64,000 nt of DNA from contig NC_053047.1 in the NCBI RefSeq assembly GCF_003473485.1, forward strand, positions 15,235,001 to 15,299,000, written 5' to 3'. Position numbers and translations under genes: made by a program. Each line of letters begins with the position of its first letter. Position 1 is the first letter of the stretch. The stretch is from Medicago truncatula. Lineage: Eukaryota > Streptophyta > Magnoliopsida > Fabales > Fabaceae. The notes under the pieces were generated by a model. It was not told where the DNA came from and ran no database searches. It saw nothing but the letters and a program-made list of their open reading frames with translations. This document shows positions 1 to 11,130 of the stretch, one piece after another.

Positions 1-1355
1 AAGTAAATAGATTCGAAACATATAAAATGAAGTTAATCCTGCTGTGGAACAAGCTATTATTGCGAAAATTGGTGAATACAACCAACTATCATTTAGAATC
101 TCATCCTTGGACCAAAAACAAGCAAAAGGTGGAATACCACAAAGAGAGAGTGTACCTATTAAAAAAGCGGTTTTTGTAATTGGGGCATGTTTTGTTAAAC
201 CGCCCATAAGAACCATATTTTGACTTTTCTCTGGAGAATATCCAACAATAGCTTCCATTGAATGAATAATGGATCCAGATCCTAAAAATAACAATGCTTT
301 TGAATAAGCATGAGTAATCAAATGAAATAAAGCGGCTCGATAAGAGCCCATACCTAAAGCTAACATCATATAACCCAATTGAGACATTGTAGAATAGGCC
401 AAATTTTTCTTAATATCTTTTTGAGCAATAGCTAAAGTAGCTCCTAATACTACTGTTATTATACCTATCAAAGCTATTACACTCATTATGGGGGGTATAA
501 CTATGAAAAGAGGAAGAAGTCGAGCTACAAGAAAAATTCCTGCTGCTACCATAGTAGCAGCATGGATAAGAGCGGAAATAGGAGTAGGACCTTCCATAGC
601 ATCTGGTAACCATACATGAAGAGGGAATTGGGCAGATTTCGCAACTGATCCGCAAAATAACAAGAGGGCGCACAAAGTAACAAAAAAAGATTCACCTCAT
701 TCTTATAAATTAAGTTGTTGAATATTTGAAATAAATCCCGAAATTCCAAACTACCCGTTATCCAATAAAAACCTAAAATTCCTAATAATAAACCAAAATC
801 CCCCACACGATTAGTTACAAACGCTTTTTGACAAGCATTTGCCGCAATAGGACGTGTGAACCAAAAACCTATTAATAGATAAGAACACATTCCAACCAAT
901 TCCCAAAAAATATAAACTTGTATCAAATTTGAACTAGTAACTAACCCTAACATTGAAGTATTAAAAAAACTCAGATAAGTAAAAAATCTCAAATAGCCTT
1001 GATCATGAGACATGTAACTATCACTATAAATTAGAACCAGAATCCCAACAGTAGTGATTAATATTGACATTATAGAAGTAAGTGAATCAATCAAATAGCC
1101 AAACTCTAAAGAAAGATCATTATTTATAGTCCAAGACCATACATATTGATAGATAGAACTATTCTCGATTTGATGAATAGATAGATCGATCGAAAAAATC
1201 ATAACTATCGTTAACAATAAAATACTAGGAAAAGCCCACATACGGCGAATCTTTTTTGTTGCCGTAGGAAAAAGTAGAAGTCCTACCCCTATAAAAATAG
1301 GAACTGGAAGTGGGATGAAAGGTATGATCCATGAATATTGATGTATATATTCCAT
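1..1355 (-). pseudogene. ndhF: ndhF, plastid NAD(P)H dehydrogenase subunit 5, 5' part with frameshift
   Basis: In plastids ndhF encodes a large membrane subunit of the thylakoid NDH complex (cyclic electron flow). The start is taken as the ATG at 1355, giving [13 protein letters not shown], the usual N-terminus; the open frame extends upstream to 1415, but this is not normal for the family. The conserved stretch around GFWFTRP and [13 protein letters not shown] is intact. At about 683-690 a T run on the coding strand is one base short and the frame shifts. The second frame is then open to position 1 (through [20 protein letters not shown] and [16 protein letters not shown]) and leaves the window. 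About 450 of roughly 740 codons are present. Without a plastid environment the copy is not expected to work; the single-base loss could also be a sequencing error in a homopolymer. Confidence 0.93.
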
Positions 1356-1415
1356 ACAAAAAAAATAAAGAATAAAAAATATTTTGATTCTTGATGAATT
1401 TTGTTTCTTATTCAT

Positions 1416-2066
1416 TTGTTTTATCTCTTTTGTAAAGGGGTTCGGTTAATAAAAAGTGGATAAATAAATCGAATTTTATATTCTTAATTGTTCTGAATCT
1501 TTGCACAATCGTTCCAATATTGGAAAGTACAAAGTCAAAATCGGCCAATAACCAAATTCCTAGTAAAAATAAAAAAAAATCTTATTATTTTAAGTAATAT
1601 TAATTAATTAATTATAAGTAATATAAATAACTATGTTTGTCATTTATATATATATATATTAAGAAAAATGACTCTTAATAAATAATAATGAAATTAAATA
1701 ATAATAAATAAAATCAAAATTTTGATATATAGAGTGAGGGTGGGGGTGGGGATAAATCATTACACCAAAACGAAGAACATTTGTTTATTTTGATATAAAT
1801 TATAAAAACAATATAAATTAGTTTCTTTTTGAACTAATTGATTCTTTTACATTACAATAAAAAGAGATCCATAGATATAGATCTATTATCTATGAAATAT
1901 TTGGAAAAGATTTATAATATTCAATGGTTTTACTTTAGATAGAAAAAAAGAAAGAGGGAATTAAGATAAATAAGACATACGGCTAATTACAGAATAATTC
2001 GTTTTCATTTACAGAACAAATGTCTTTCACATCGAACTATAGTAATAAAAAAACTATCCTAATTGT
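1416..2066. other. ndhF-rpl32 plastid spacer
   Basis: AT-rich plastid intergenic DNA without a gene. It contains a short TA run near 1,650 and a G-rich patch near 1,735-1,752. I see no other structure in it. Confidence 0.6.
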
Positions 2067-2246
2067 ATGGCAGTTCCAAAAAAGCGCACTTCTATATCAA
2101 AAAAAAATATTCGTAAAAATTTTTGGAAAAAAAAGGGATATTGGACAGCATTGAAAGCCTTTTCATTAGCTCAATCCATTTTTACAGGTAAATCAAAATT
2201 TGTAACAAATAAAATAAAAATGTTGGATTGGAATAATATAAATTAG
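2067..2246 (+). CDS. rpl32: rpl32, plastid ribosomal protein L32 (intact frame in NUPT)
   Basis: A 59-codon frame starts [18 protein letters not shown], the typical basic N-terminus of plastid large-subunit protein L32, and lies between ndhF and trnL-UAG as in most plastomes. The C-terminal end (KMLDWNNIN) is slightly longer than in many species, where the protein is 50-57 residues. The frame is intact, but in a nuclear location it has no plastid promoter machinery or transit peptide, so function is unlikely. Confidence 0.88.
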   Translation: MAVPKKRTSISKKNIRKNFWKKKGYWTALKAFSLAQSIFTGKSKFVTNKIKMLDWNNIN

Positions 2247-2309
2247 CTCGATTCAAAGAGTATTCTTTAAATACTCATTTTATACTAATACTAGTATAGA
2301 ATATGGAAC

Positions 2310-2374
2310 ATATATTTAGAATCTATTATATATATAGAATTAGATTCTATATATATAATAGATTCTAAATATAT
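2310..2374. repeat. Perfect 31-bp inverted repeat with 3-nt loop
   Basis: The arms at 2310-2340 and 2344-2374 are exact reverse complements separated by TAG. The hairpin lies 64 bp downstream of rpl32 and before trnL-UAG. In plastids such 3' hairpins stabilise or end transcripts, so this is probably the rpl32 3' processing signal. The perfect match also fits a young NUPT. Confidence 0.85.
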
Positions 2375-2553
2375 AGAATCTAATTTTTTTCATATTTTTG
2401 ATATTCGAATAAATACAAATTTTAAATTTACTTGTTATTATCAATTTATACTAAATGTTTAGTAAAGAAATGTACTAAATAAATAGTGCACTTTAAGCGA
2501 TTCTTTCAATCTCGACGATTGACTAAAGAGTTGGTTATTATGATTTCGAGTAA

Positions 2554-2633
2554 GCCGCTATGGTGAAATTGGTAGACACGCTGCTCTTAGGAAGCAGTGC
2601 TAGAGCATCTCGGTTCGAGTCCGAGTAGCGGCA
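2554..2633 (+). tRNA. trnL-UAG: trnL-UAG, plastid tRNA-Leu
   Basis: An 80-nt class II tRNA with 5' GCCGCTA pairing with 3' TAGCGGC, D-loop box TGGTGAAATTGGTAGACA, anticodon loop CTCTTAGGA with anticodon TAG, a long variable arm and TTCGAGTCC in the T loop. It sits between rpl32 and ccsA as expected for plastid DNA. No substitution that would break a stem was seen. Confidence 0.95.
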
Positions 2634-2761
2634 TGGCATCCTATCCTATATTTTTAAAATTTGAAAAGAAGAAGTCCTATAATGAATTCAATTCCCTATT
2701 TCTATTCCTAGTATTCATACCTTTTTTATTTTCATTATAGATATTTATTTTCATTATAGAT

Positions 2762-3733
2762 ATGATATTTTCAACTTTAGAGCATATATTAACTCATATA
2801 TCGTTTTCCGTCATATCAATTGTTATTTCAATTCATTTGATAACCTTATTAGTCAATGAAATTGTAGGATTATATGATTTGTCCAAAAAAGCCATGATAA
2901 TAACTTTTTTCTGTGTAACGGGATTGTTAATTACTCGTTGGTTTTTTTCGGGCCATTTACCATTTAGTGATTTATATGAATCACTAATCTTTCTTTCATG
3001 GGGTTTTTCGATTTTTCATATGGTTCCGTGTTTTAAAAAGGAGAAAAACCTTTTAAGTACAATAATCGCACCAAGTGTTATTTTTACCCAAGGCTTTGCG
3101 ACTTCGGGTCTTTTAACCAAAATGCATCAATCTGTAATATTAGTACCCGCTCTACAATCCCATTGGCTAATGATGCACGTAAGTATGATGATATTGGCCT
3201 ATGCAGCTCTTTTATGTGGATCATTATTATCAGTAGCTATTTTAGTCATTACGTTTCAAGAAGCCATCCAAATTCTTGCTTTTACCAAGAATTTGGATTT
3301 TTTAAATAAATCAGTTGATTTTGTCGAAATAAAATACATGAATATGAATGAAAGAAACAATGTTTTACGAAAAACATCTTTTTATTCTTCTCGAAATTAT
3401 TATAGGTCTCAATTTATTCAACAATTGGATCGTTGGGGTTATCGTATTATTAGTCTGGGTTTTCTGTTTTTAACGATAGGTATTCTTTCAGGGGCAGTAT
3501 GGGCTAACGAGGCATGGGGGTCCTATTGGAATTGGGATCCAAAGGAAACTTGGGCTTTTATTACTTGGACCATATTCGCTATTTATTTACATACTCGAAA
3601 AACTAAAAAATTTGAAGGTGTAAATTCTTCAATAGTGGCCTCTATCGGATTTCTTATAATTTGGATATGTTATTTGGGGATCAATCTATTAGGAATAGGA
3701 CTACATAGTTATGGTTCATTTACATCTAATTAA
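2762..3733 (+). CDS. ccsA: ccsA, cytochrome c biogenesis protein (System II haem attachment; intact frame in NUPT)
   Basis: The 323-residue frame matches the usual length of plastid CcsA, a multi-span thylakoid protein that works with Ccs1 to deliver haem to apocytochrome f and c6. It starts [15 protein letters not shown]. The tryptophan-rich haem-handling motif [15 protein letters not shown] is present near residues 250-265, and conserved histidines are visible, for example in [12 protein letters not shown]. The last codons overlap by 8 bp the end of the antisense ycf1 frame, which marks the joint between plastid pieces A and B. A short duplicated segment containing TTTATTTTCATTATAGATA precedes the start. 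Confidence 0.93.
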   Translation: MIFSTLEHILTHISFSVISIVISIHLITLLVNEIVGLYDLSKKAMIITFFCVTGLLITRWFFSGHLPFSDLYESLIFLSWGFSIFHMVPCFKKEKNLLSTIIAPSVIFTQGFATSGLLTKMHQSVILVPALQSHWLMMHVSMMILAYAALLCGSLLSVAILVITFQEAIQILAFTKNLDFLNKSVDFVEIKYMNMNERNNVLRKTSFYSSRNYYRSQFIQQLDRWGYRIISLGFLFLTIGILSGAVWANEAWGSYWNWDPKETWAFITWTIFAIYLHTRKTKKFEGVNSSIVASIGFLIIWICYLGINLLGIGLHSYGSFTSN

Positions 3734-6165
3734 TTTTCAATGAGTAAAGAACCTGAGAAATAAAAATATGGAAAGCATATAAATATTTACTTTCCAAATA
3801 TTTTGATAGTAAGAAATCCCGTTCTCCCTTTAGATCGGTCCTGTATTTAGAATCTGATCCTTTATAATAGTATGAGACAGATTTAAGATCTTCATCTACT
3901 GTATTCACGTATTCTTCCGTTGTTAACTCTAAATTATCAAGCTGCAAAACAAAGAATTTTATTGGTAAGATCCAAGGATTCATCTTATATGCACAATATA
4001 ATTTGCTTAATTTTGAAAAGAACCAAAATCCGGGAATAAGGAATTTATCCTTCGGTCTAGAAGTCTTTTTCCTTTTTACATTCATTCCCATCCAATTGAA
4101 ATACTTTCTATCCAGATTTTTTTCCAGATTTTTTTCCATATCTAGAATATCATATTCTTCTAGATAATTTTGGATAGAGATGTTGTAATTATAAGAAATC
4201 GCTTGGTTTTTATTCGGTGATCTATATCCATAAATAGAGGATTTTTTCTTATTCGCAAAATTAAGATATTGATAGGAGAAAAGATCATATCTATATTGTT
4301 TTTTAATTTTGTTTTTAATTTCTATTTTTAATAAGTCTCCTTCTTGTTCTTGTTTTTTGGAAAGAATTAATTCTTTCCAAATTAATTGATTTTTTTCATA
4401 TGAATCATATTCAACTAAATCTTTATTTTGAGCCACACGATGTTCATTGATTCTATTCCTCCAGTTTTGTGATACTAATCTCGACCATCTCTTCTCAGGT
4501 AAATCATATTGATAAAGAACCTTGAACCAATTTGTCCATGGATTCATTAACGAATCGGAACGTTTCTTATGTCTTAATTTGGAATTATATGTTCCTTGCA
4601 TTCTAAAAAAATAATCCTTTATTTCATTCTTAAGAAAAAAAGATCTTCCAGGAGATTCCAAAATAGATCTTATCTTAAATTTAGATCCATTACTAAATTG
4701 GATTTGTGATAATTTATAAAATACATATTCTTGTGACAAAGATGACAAAGAAGATACATCCCAAGAATTCTGTGAATTCATATTCGTAATATTCTCAGAT
4801 TTCTCTAGAATCGATATAAGTCTACTTACACTTAGATTTTCAAATCTTTCTTCCATTTCTTCCATTTTTTTTTTTTTGTCGTAAATGGGTTTTTTTACAT
4901 TTAGTATTTTGTCTGTTGATTCAAGAAAATCAAGAAAACGTTGTCGATGGATCCTAGCAATACTACTGATACATAAAAGGATATCTATGTATACCCCTTC
5001 TATGAAAATTTTGAAAAAAGAATAGGATTTACGTATTAATCGAACAAATCTTCTTTGTAAGATTTGCAAATTATTTTTTTGTAATTCTAATCTTTTAGCA
5101 TCATAAGTAGTTTTGTTCGAATTCAAATTGATCTCTAAAGTTAGAATCCCCTCTTTTTTTTCTTCTGTCATTGTTTCTATTTGTTTTATGATTGTCTTTG
5201 TTTTAACATTAAGATCTTTTATCCTTTTTTCTGTGAATGAAGAATTTGTCCAATTAATCGATTCCATTTTAACGGGTGATTCCTCAATCACCTCAATCAC
5301 CTCAATCTTTGAATTATTCTTACTGATTGTTGAAGTTTTTTTGCTTTCACTCAGTTCATCTATTGTTTCATCTATTATTTTGAACCTAAATAGAATACTT
5401 TTAAGAATCCTTTTGATGTTCCAGTTTTCTATTTTTTTTAACATAGTTGGAAACCATTTTTTTCTTTCATTTAAAAATTTTAGAACTAGAAAAAAATGCT
5501 TTTTCAAATCTTTTTTCAATTGTTTTCTTATTGTTTTTAAAACGGGACCAAAAATTGAAAGTGGGTCTCTTGGGAAACCCTCATCAAGGTACGATTCTAC
5601 TAGTGTTCCATAACCTGTTAAAAACCAGAAGTTTTTGTTTTCAGTATATTTTTTTTCTGTGGATCTTTTTTTTTTTTTTTTTTTCAGTAGATTGTACCTT
5701 AGATTTGTGCCAAGCTTTCAGAACAAAAGGGTTTAAGATCCTTATCTGAATACCCTCGTCGAACCAGTTTTTTGGCAATTCTTTGTCGGATACTGGAATG
5801 CCCTGATAGGTGCATTTAATATGAACTTCCCTGCTCCAATCCCTAAAATCTTCTGACCATTCGGGATTTTGAAATAATAGGATACGAATGATATTTTTAG
5901 TTATTATCAATGAAGGTAGTAGAATATATTTTCTAAAAAAAGATTGGATTAGTAATACAAAACTTCTAATTATTAGACCATATAGAATACTTTCCCAGTC
6001 TTCTTCTATTTTTAGACGTCTTATTTCAGCGCCTATTTGTTTGATTGATTTTCTTTCATCTATATCTGATATCAGATACCCATATTTAGTCGAATCAGAA
6101 ATGATTCTATTATCTGTGTATTCGCAATTCAATATACAGAGATATATACTACATTTATCTCTATT
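3726..6165 (-). pseudogene. ycf1: ycf1 (TIC214) internal fragment, frameshifted and truncated at both ends
   Basis: Ycf1/Tic214 is a very large plastid protein proposed to be part of the inner-envelope import translocon. Two minus-strand frames carry its middle region: about 5641-6164 (with [19 protein letters not shown] and the following [14 protein letters not shown] stretch) and 3726 to about 5650 (with FWFLTGYGTLVESYLDEGFP, then a long charged section). They are offset by a frameshift within a long T run at about 5,669-5,688. The N-terminal membrane region is absent upstream of a stop near 6,165. The C-terminal couple of hundred residues are missing at about 3,770, where ccsA DNA takes over. 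The repeated CCTCAATCA unit at 5,281-5,307 encodes EVIEVIE. A pseudogene by structure. Confidence 0.87.
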
Positions 6166-6169
6166 TTAG

Positions 6170-7143
6170 ATGTCCCTCCTTCTTTGATTTTTTGAGAGTA
6201 TTTAGAATACTCTAACGTTCGATTCTTTTTTTGCTTAGAGGAGACAGATACAGACCTTATAATAACAAAACGAAAATCAAAAATCTATTTATTAATTTAA
6301 AATTTGACATTCATTTAGAAATTCAATAGAAATATCAAATTTCTATTTACTTATCCAATTTCTATCGATACATTCTTTTTTATCTACATTATACATAGTT
6401 CATCTTAATGCATACGAATTTTGTAATATAAATTACTGTTTACTGTAATCTAATTAGTCATTATTTTATTTAAAATTCTAAAAAACTATTTAAAATATAA
6501 ATTTTAATTTTAAGATAGTATTCTATATACTCTTTACTATTTTCTATATCTATATTTATTTATATATATATAGAATTTTTATATAGAATTTTATTTTAAG
6601 GTATTCTAATTGTAGAATATTAAAGAATATATAAAGAATATATATAGAAACAAATAATCTTCCTATCTAATAATCAGGATATCGGGATAAATACATATCT
6701 ATATTTAGATATTTATATAGATTAGATGAAAATATGAATTCTATTTATTATTTATTCTTGAAATATTAAAATAATCGAAATAAAGAAGCAAAAATATTCA
6801 AAACAAAAAAGAGAATTTGACTATACGAATTAAAATGACGATATTGTTTTATTGATAAAAATTATTTGATAAATCGATCAAAATAGTATTCTATTTAACT
6901 ATTAATTAATTAACTCTTAATTAAAATTCTTATCTTAAAATTATTATTATTTTTATGATATGATATATACTAAAATATCAAATAAATAATAACTATTGGA
7001 TATTTTCGATTTTTTCTATGTTTGTATTTATTTGATTATGATATAGTAATTTGGTTATGAAGAGCTAATATAAAACAATTAATAACTAAGATCCCAGTAG
7101 TTTAGGAAATAATTCCGATAAATCCACAATTTGTGTTATGAGA
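6170..7143. other. AT-rich plastid spacer upstream of trnT-UGU
   Basis: Very AT-rich DNA with many short direct repeats around TATATAGAATTTTATA (6,560-6,660). By position it should be the trnT-trnL(UAA) spacer, but trnL-UAA itself is absent and ycf1 follows instead. No gene seen. Confidence 0.55.
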
Positions 7144-7216
7144 GCCCGCTTAGCTCAGAGGTTAGAGCATCGCATTTGTAATGCGATGGTCATCGGTTCG
7201 ATTCCGATAGCCGGCT
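7144..7216 (+). tRNA. trnT-UGU: trnT-UGU, plastid tRNA-Thr
   Basis: A 73-nt tRNA starting GCCCGCTTAGCTCAGAGG, with anticodon stem-loop TCGCA-TTTGTAA-TGCGA (anticodon TGT) and T arm ATCGG-TTCGATT-CCGAT. One C-C mismatch in the acceptor stem is, to my knowledge, normal for this plastid gene. It lies 317 bp upstream of rps4, the usual plastid neighbour. Confidence 0.95.
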
Positions 7217-7533
7217 TTTTTTCTCTATTTGTTTTCATTTTTGACATAAGGTATAATCTCTTTTTATTTTTATTTTAGGAAAAAAATGGGAGTTCTATTT
7301 CTCTAGAACAAATCAAGAAAATAACCTCCTTTTTTTATTTTCTATTTATTTAGATAGATATACAATAGAATAAAATTCGGATACTGATCGAATCTTTCCA
7401 GTTCTTTTTTGTAGTATACTATTTATAGTAAAATACTTTAAGTAGATTTCGTTTGATTTATCATTTTTGTTATTTAGTTTAGTTTTAATTTAGCTTTATG
7501 AGATTTTCCATTTTAAATTAAAAAGGAGTGTTT

Positions 7534-8139
7534 ATGTCACGTTACAGAGGGCCTCGTTTCAAAAAAATACGTCGTCTGGGGGCTTTACCAGGACTAACTA
7601 GTAAAGGGCCTACAGTTGGAAGCGAACTTAAAAACCAATCGCGCTCGAGTAAAAAGTCTCAATATCGTATTCGTTTAGAAGAAAAACAAAAATTGCGTTT
7701 TCATTATGGTCTTACAGAACGACAATTGCTTAAATACGTTCGTATCGCTGGAAAAGCGAAAGGTTCAACCGGTCAAGTTTTACTACAATTACTTGAAATG
7801 CGTTTGGATAACATACTTTTTCGATTGGGTATGGCTTCGACTATTCCTCAAGCCCGTCAATTAGTTAACCACAGACATGTTTTAGTTAATGGTCGTATAG
7901 TAGATATACCAAGTTATCGTTGCAAACCCGAAGATATTATTACAGCGAAGGATGAACAAAAATCTAGAACTCTGATTCAAAATTCTCTTGAATCAGCCCC
8001 CCGCGAAAAATTGCCAATCCATTTGACTCTTGATCCATTCCAATATAAAGGATTAGTCAATCAAATAATAGATAGTAAATGGGTTGGTTTGAAAATTAAT
8101 GAATTGCTGGTTGTAGAATATTATTCTCGTCAGACTTAA
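7534..8139 (+). CDS. rps4: rps4, plastid ribosomal protein S4 (intact frame in NUPT)
   Basis: The 201-residue protein starting [20 protein letters not shown] is full length for plastid S4, a primary 16S rRNA-binding protein that nucleates 30S assembly. The S4 RNA-binding domain is visible in the middle ([20 protein letters not shown], then [10 protein letters not shown]). I chose the ATG at 7534 and not the GTG at 7528 because family members begin MSRYRGPR and because AAAGGAG lies 5 bp upstream as a ribosome-binding site. It stands between trnT-UGU and trnS-GGA as in normal plastomes. Confidence 0.94.
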   Translation: MSRYRGPRFKKIRRLGALPGLTSKGPTVGSELKNQSRSSKKSQYRIRLEEKQKLRFHYGLTERQLLKYVRIAGKAKGSTGQVLLQLLEMRLDNILFRLGMASTIPQARQLVNHRHVLVNGRIVDIPSYRCKPEDIITAKDEQKSRTLIQNSLESAPREKLPIHLTLDPFQYKGLVNQIIDSKWVGLKINELLVVEYYSRQT

Positions 8140-8365
8140 ACCTAATTAAAATAAGAATAATTTTGATCCGAGGATTTCCCCCCATTCATGTATAGACGTG
8201 GGTGGGTATAGGAAATTTGTTATTCCTTGCCCACTTTATTCCACGATTTTTTTTATTACAGAAAACAGAAATAAATTAGGAATAGAGAATCCACATCAAA
8301 GTTGGAATAATGATATCTATTTGCAAACATTGAGGTCAGTAACATTGATGAACTTGATAAGGGTG

Positions 8366-8453
8366 CGGAAAGAGAGGGATTCGAACCCTCGGTAAACAAA
8401 AAGCCTACATAGCAATTCCAGTGCTACGCCTTCAACCACTCGGCCATCTCTCC
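8366..8453 (-). tRNA. trnS-GGA: trnS-GGA, plastid tRNA-Ser
   Basis: An 88-nt class II tRNA on the minus strand: GGAGAGATGGCCGAGTGG at the 5' end, anticodon stem-loop TAGCA-CTGGAAT-TGCTA with anticodon GGA, an extended variable arm, and T arm GAGGG-TTCGAAT-CCCTC. Position and orientation between rps4 and ycf3 are the standard plastid arrangement. Confidence 0.94.
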
Positions 8454-8691
8454 TACATAATGATTATGTCCCTCGAGTGAATAGTGAGGCATAGATATTC
8501 CATTTGGGTAGGCGCACATAATCAATTGAAACGAACAAAAAAAAACTTACTTCGAGGCCTGCCGTAGGATAAAATTATTTGATTAATAAGTCCATTTTTA
8601 CGTTATTTCGTACTGTATTGTACAATTCCTTTGTTTGGGGGATTCTTTTATCACGCGATAAAAAATGAAATTTTAGAATGGATTGCTACCT

Positions 8692-8815
8692 ATGACTAGA
8701 TCTCGGATAAATGGAAATTTTATTGATAAGACCTTTACCATTGTAGCCAATATCTTATTACGAATAATTCCGACAACTTCTGGAGAAAAAGAGGCATTCA
8801 CTTATTACAGAGATG
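8692..8815 (+). pseudogene. ycf3: ycf3 (pafI) exon 1, photosystem I assembly factor, truncated gene
   Basis: 124 nt encode [15 protein letters not shown] and continue to FTYYRDG, the first exon of the TPR protein Ycf3/PafI needed for photosystem I assembly. The usual second residue is proline (MPRSRI); here it is threonine. The exon ends exactly at a group II 5' splice site, GTGCGATTTGATTC at 8816. Exons 2 and 3 are missing because plastid sequence stops in intron 1, so this copy cannot encode the protein. Confidence 0.92.
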
Positions 8816-9404
8816 GTGCGATTTGATTCTTTTTTTTTTTTTTACCGATCTCAGTCTAGAGAAAGAAAAAAATTTTGAAAAAAAAAACCTACGCTTGCTG
8901 AAGGTGAAGTTTGGAAATAAAACAATTAATCCCTTCTGTCGTGTATTTCCGATTAATGCAGCCTCATATGCTTCAATTTTAGGTTTATAGTATTAAGCGA
9001 AAGGTTATACCTATACCTATGGGGTTAGGTTAATCCTACTCCACTAGTACCAATAGGCGGCATGGGGGAAGAAGCACTACGCTTAGGAATCAACAACACT
9101 AGAAAACTTTGTAAAAAAAAATAAATCCTTCCTTTCTTATGGGGATCGGGACTAACTAGAATGGTTGGGACAATAAACATCCATCTCGTTCGTATTTTGG
9201 ATACCCATATAACCATCGAAGACTGTTGAAGTGACTAATTCCGGGAAATTTAGCAGCGTTGAGGACAAAGAAATTGTTGAAGTGACTATTTATCCAGTAA
9301 TAACATACTTGATGTTAATAAAAGATCCTTTACAGGAAGGTTGGCTAGAGATTTCGTGTAAAAATACTAGTCCCGCTAAGTTGATAATGAGAATATTGCA
9401 ATCT
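8816..9404 (+). other. 5' part of ycf3 group II intron 1
   Basis: It begins with the group II boundary GTGCGATTTGATTC and carries sequence I recognise as plastid ycf3 intron (for example ACCATCGAAGACTGTTGAAG near 9,213). It stops within the intron, before any domain V hairpin or exon 2. From about 9,405-9,420 the sequence is a retrotransposon, so this is the right-hand border of the plastid block. Confidence 0.75.
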
Positions 9405-11130
9405 TTTTGGATTTGATTCCATGGATGTTTATCATTATCTACATGAATATGTCATGCTACTGCAAGCTAAGATGAAGGAGTTCGACTCCATCGATGTAGT
9501 ACATGTTCCTCGCGAACGAAACACCAGAGCGAATATCCTCTCCAAACTAGCTAGAACGCGAACAACAAACGGGAACAAAACCGTAATTCAAGAAGTCTTT
9601 ACAGAACCAAGCGTTCAAAGGCAAAAAGCTTGCTTCCACGAGATCAACACGATCTCGGAGATCCAAGATTGGTGAGGACCGTTGATCCACTATATCACTA
9701 ATAGATAACTCCCTTTAGATTCTTCCAAAAGGACGAAGTTAAAATGAAGAACCTACTCATTCACGTTAGAAGAAGGGACCTTATACAAAATAGATTTTAA
9801 CATACCACTAATCAAGTGTCTTGGACCAAACGAGGCCCAAGAAGCCCTAGCCGAAACTCATGATGGTATTTGCTGGAAAATTCTTGGTGCTAATGCTCCC
9901 GCAAAAAAGGTCCTGCGAGCATGATACTTCTGGCCCACCATGCTTAAAGACGCGAAGGATTATGTTATTATATGTGATAAGTGCCAAAGACATTCGAACA
10001 TGCATATCGCTCCACCGGCCGAACTCACATCACTAACTTCTCCTTGGCCTTTTGCGTGGTGGGGAATTAATCTACTGGGACCTTTTCCTAAAGCTGTCGA
10101 ACAACTAAAATAGTTAGTGGTGGCAGTAGACTACTCTACAAAATGGATTGAATCTAAGCCTCTAGCGAAGATTACAGCCAAAAACGTTCTCCGATTCTTT
10201 AAAAGAAACATCCTAGAAAGATTCGGAATCCCAGCGCTCGTAGTCTCCGACAACGGAACTTAGTTCACCGATCGTAAGTTTCAAGACTACCTAATAAACT
10301 TGAACATAAAGCAAAGCCTCACCTCCGTCGAACATCCTCAAGCTAACGATGCCATCGAATAAGCGAACAGAGTAATCCTACGTGGATTATGAAGAAGGCT
10401 CGACGAAGTTAAAACCAGTTGGCTTGAGGAGCTTCATAAGGTCCTTTGGGCTTATCGAACGACCCCTCACTCCACGACTGGTGAGTCACCTTTCCGGCTT
10501 ACTTACGGTATGGAAGCTGTCATCCTCATTGAGGCAAACGAACTTAGTTGGCAAACAAGCGCCGACACAGACTTCGAACCAGTGCTGCAATGGGGAACTC
10601 GAGTTCATTGACGAGATAAGAAGTGATGCATCACTAAGGGAAGTCGCGCTAAAACAAAAAATAGCCACCCGACACAACAAAAAGGTCATCAATCGAGAAT
10701 TCAAAGTGAGTGACCTCGTTTTACGAAGAAATCAAAAAGATTTTGAAGAAGGGAAACTCGCTGCCAACTGGGAAGGACCCTACAGAATCATGATGAAAAT
10801 GGGGACAGGAGCCTGCGGCCTCGAAGACTTCACTAAAGGTCCCATTCCTAGAACTTAGAACGCCGAAAAGCTTAAGAGGTACTAAACCTAAAAGTTAACT
10901 CAGAGATCTACTCGCATATATCTAGTTCAAAATCAACGAACCAAACACTCTCACGAACGAGCACTAACAACGGAATGATAAATTTGTGCCACTCTAATTC
11001 CAAAACTAGTGTATAGTATTGATGAATTCTAAACAAACAGATTCATTAACTCCTCAGTATGCTCGCTCACAACTGCGACATCACTGCTCGACATTGTTCG
11101 GAAGGAACCCAGCTCGCGATGTGTGATTCA
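9405..11130 (+). mobile_element. Ty3/gypsy retrotransposon remnant: RNase H end and integrase
   Basis: The + strand carries the end of an RNase H domain (9,421-9,675, with FDSIDVVHVPRERNTRA). It then carries integrase pieces: a CDKC zinc-finger half near 9,980, ALVVSDNGT with the second catalytic Asp near 10,250, and WAYRTTPHSTTGESPFRLTYG near 10,450. Several in-frame stops (for example after NGT at 10,261) and frameshifts show it is dead. Domain order RNase H then integrase and the motif styles fit the Tat/Athila side of Ty3/gypsy. The reverse transcriptase half is missing on the left, where plastid DNA takes over. The 3' part continues at 14,046 after a nested insertion. Confidence 0.85.

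Larger units (their letters stand above)
1..9404. other. Mosaic plastid DNA block (probable nuclear plastid insertion, NUPT)
   Basis: Three stretches of plastid sequence stand side by side. Piece A (1 to about 3,770) holds ndhF, rpl32, trnL-UAG and ccsA. Piece B (about 3,770-6,165) is an internal part of ycf1 on the minus strand. Piece C (about 6,170-9,404) holds trnT-UGU, rps4, trnS-GGA, ycf3 exon 1 and part of ycf3 intron 1. Within A and C the order is the normal plastid order, but A, B and C are not neighbours in a standard angiosperm plastome. The block ends in a decayed Ty3/gypsy element at about 9,405-9,420, so it appears to be integrated in the nucleus. The left end lies outside the window. 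ccsA, rps4 and rpl32 are still open, which suggests a fairly recent transfer. An assembly chimera cannot be excluded. Confidence 0.8.

Noticed and set aside
5113..6169. Plus-strand frames opposite ycf1
   Set aside because: Shadows of the antisense ycf1 sequence; no plastid gene is known there.
2067..8139. Intact rpl32, ccsA and rps4 as functional nuclear genes
   Set aside because: No transit-peptide extension or nuclear promoter is visible; they retain plastid context and spacing, so I treat them as inert plastid copies.
9025..9416. Frames at 9,025-9,216 (-) and 9,231-9,416 (+)
   Set aside because: They lie inside ycf3 intron 1 sequence and have no family match.
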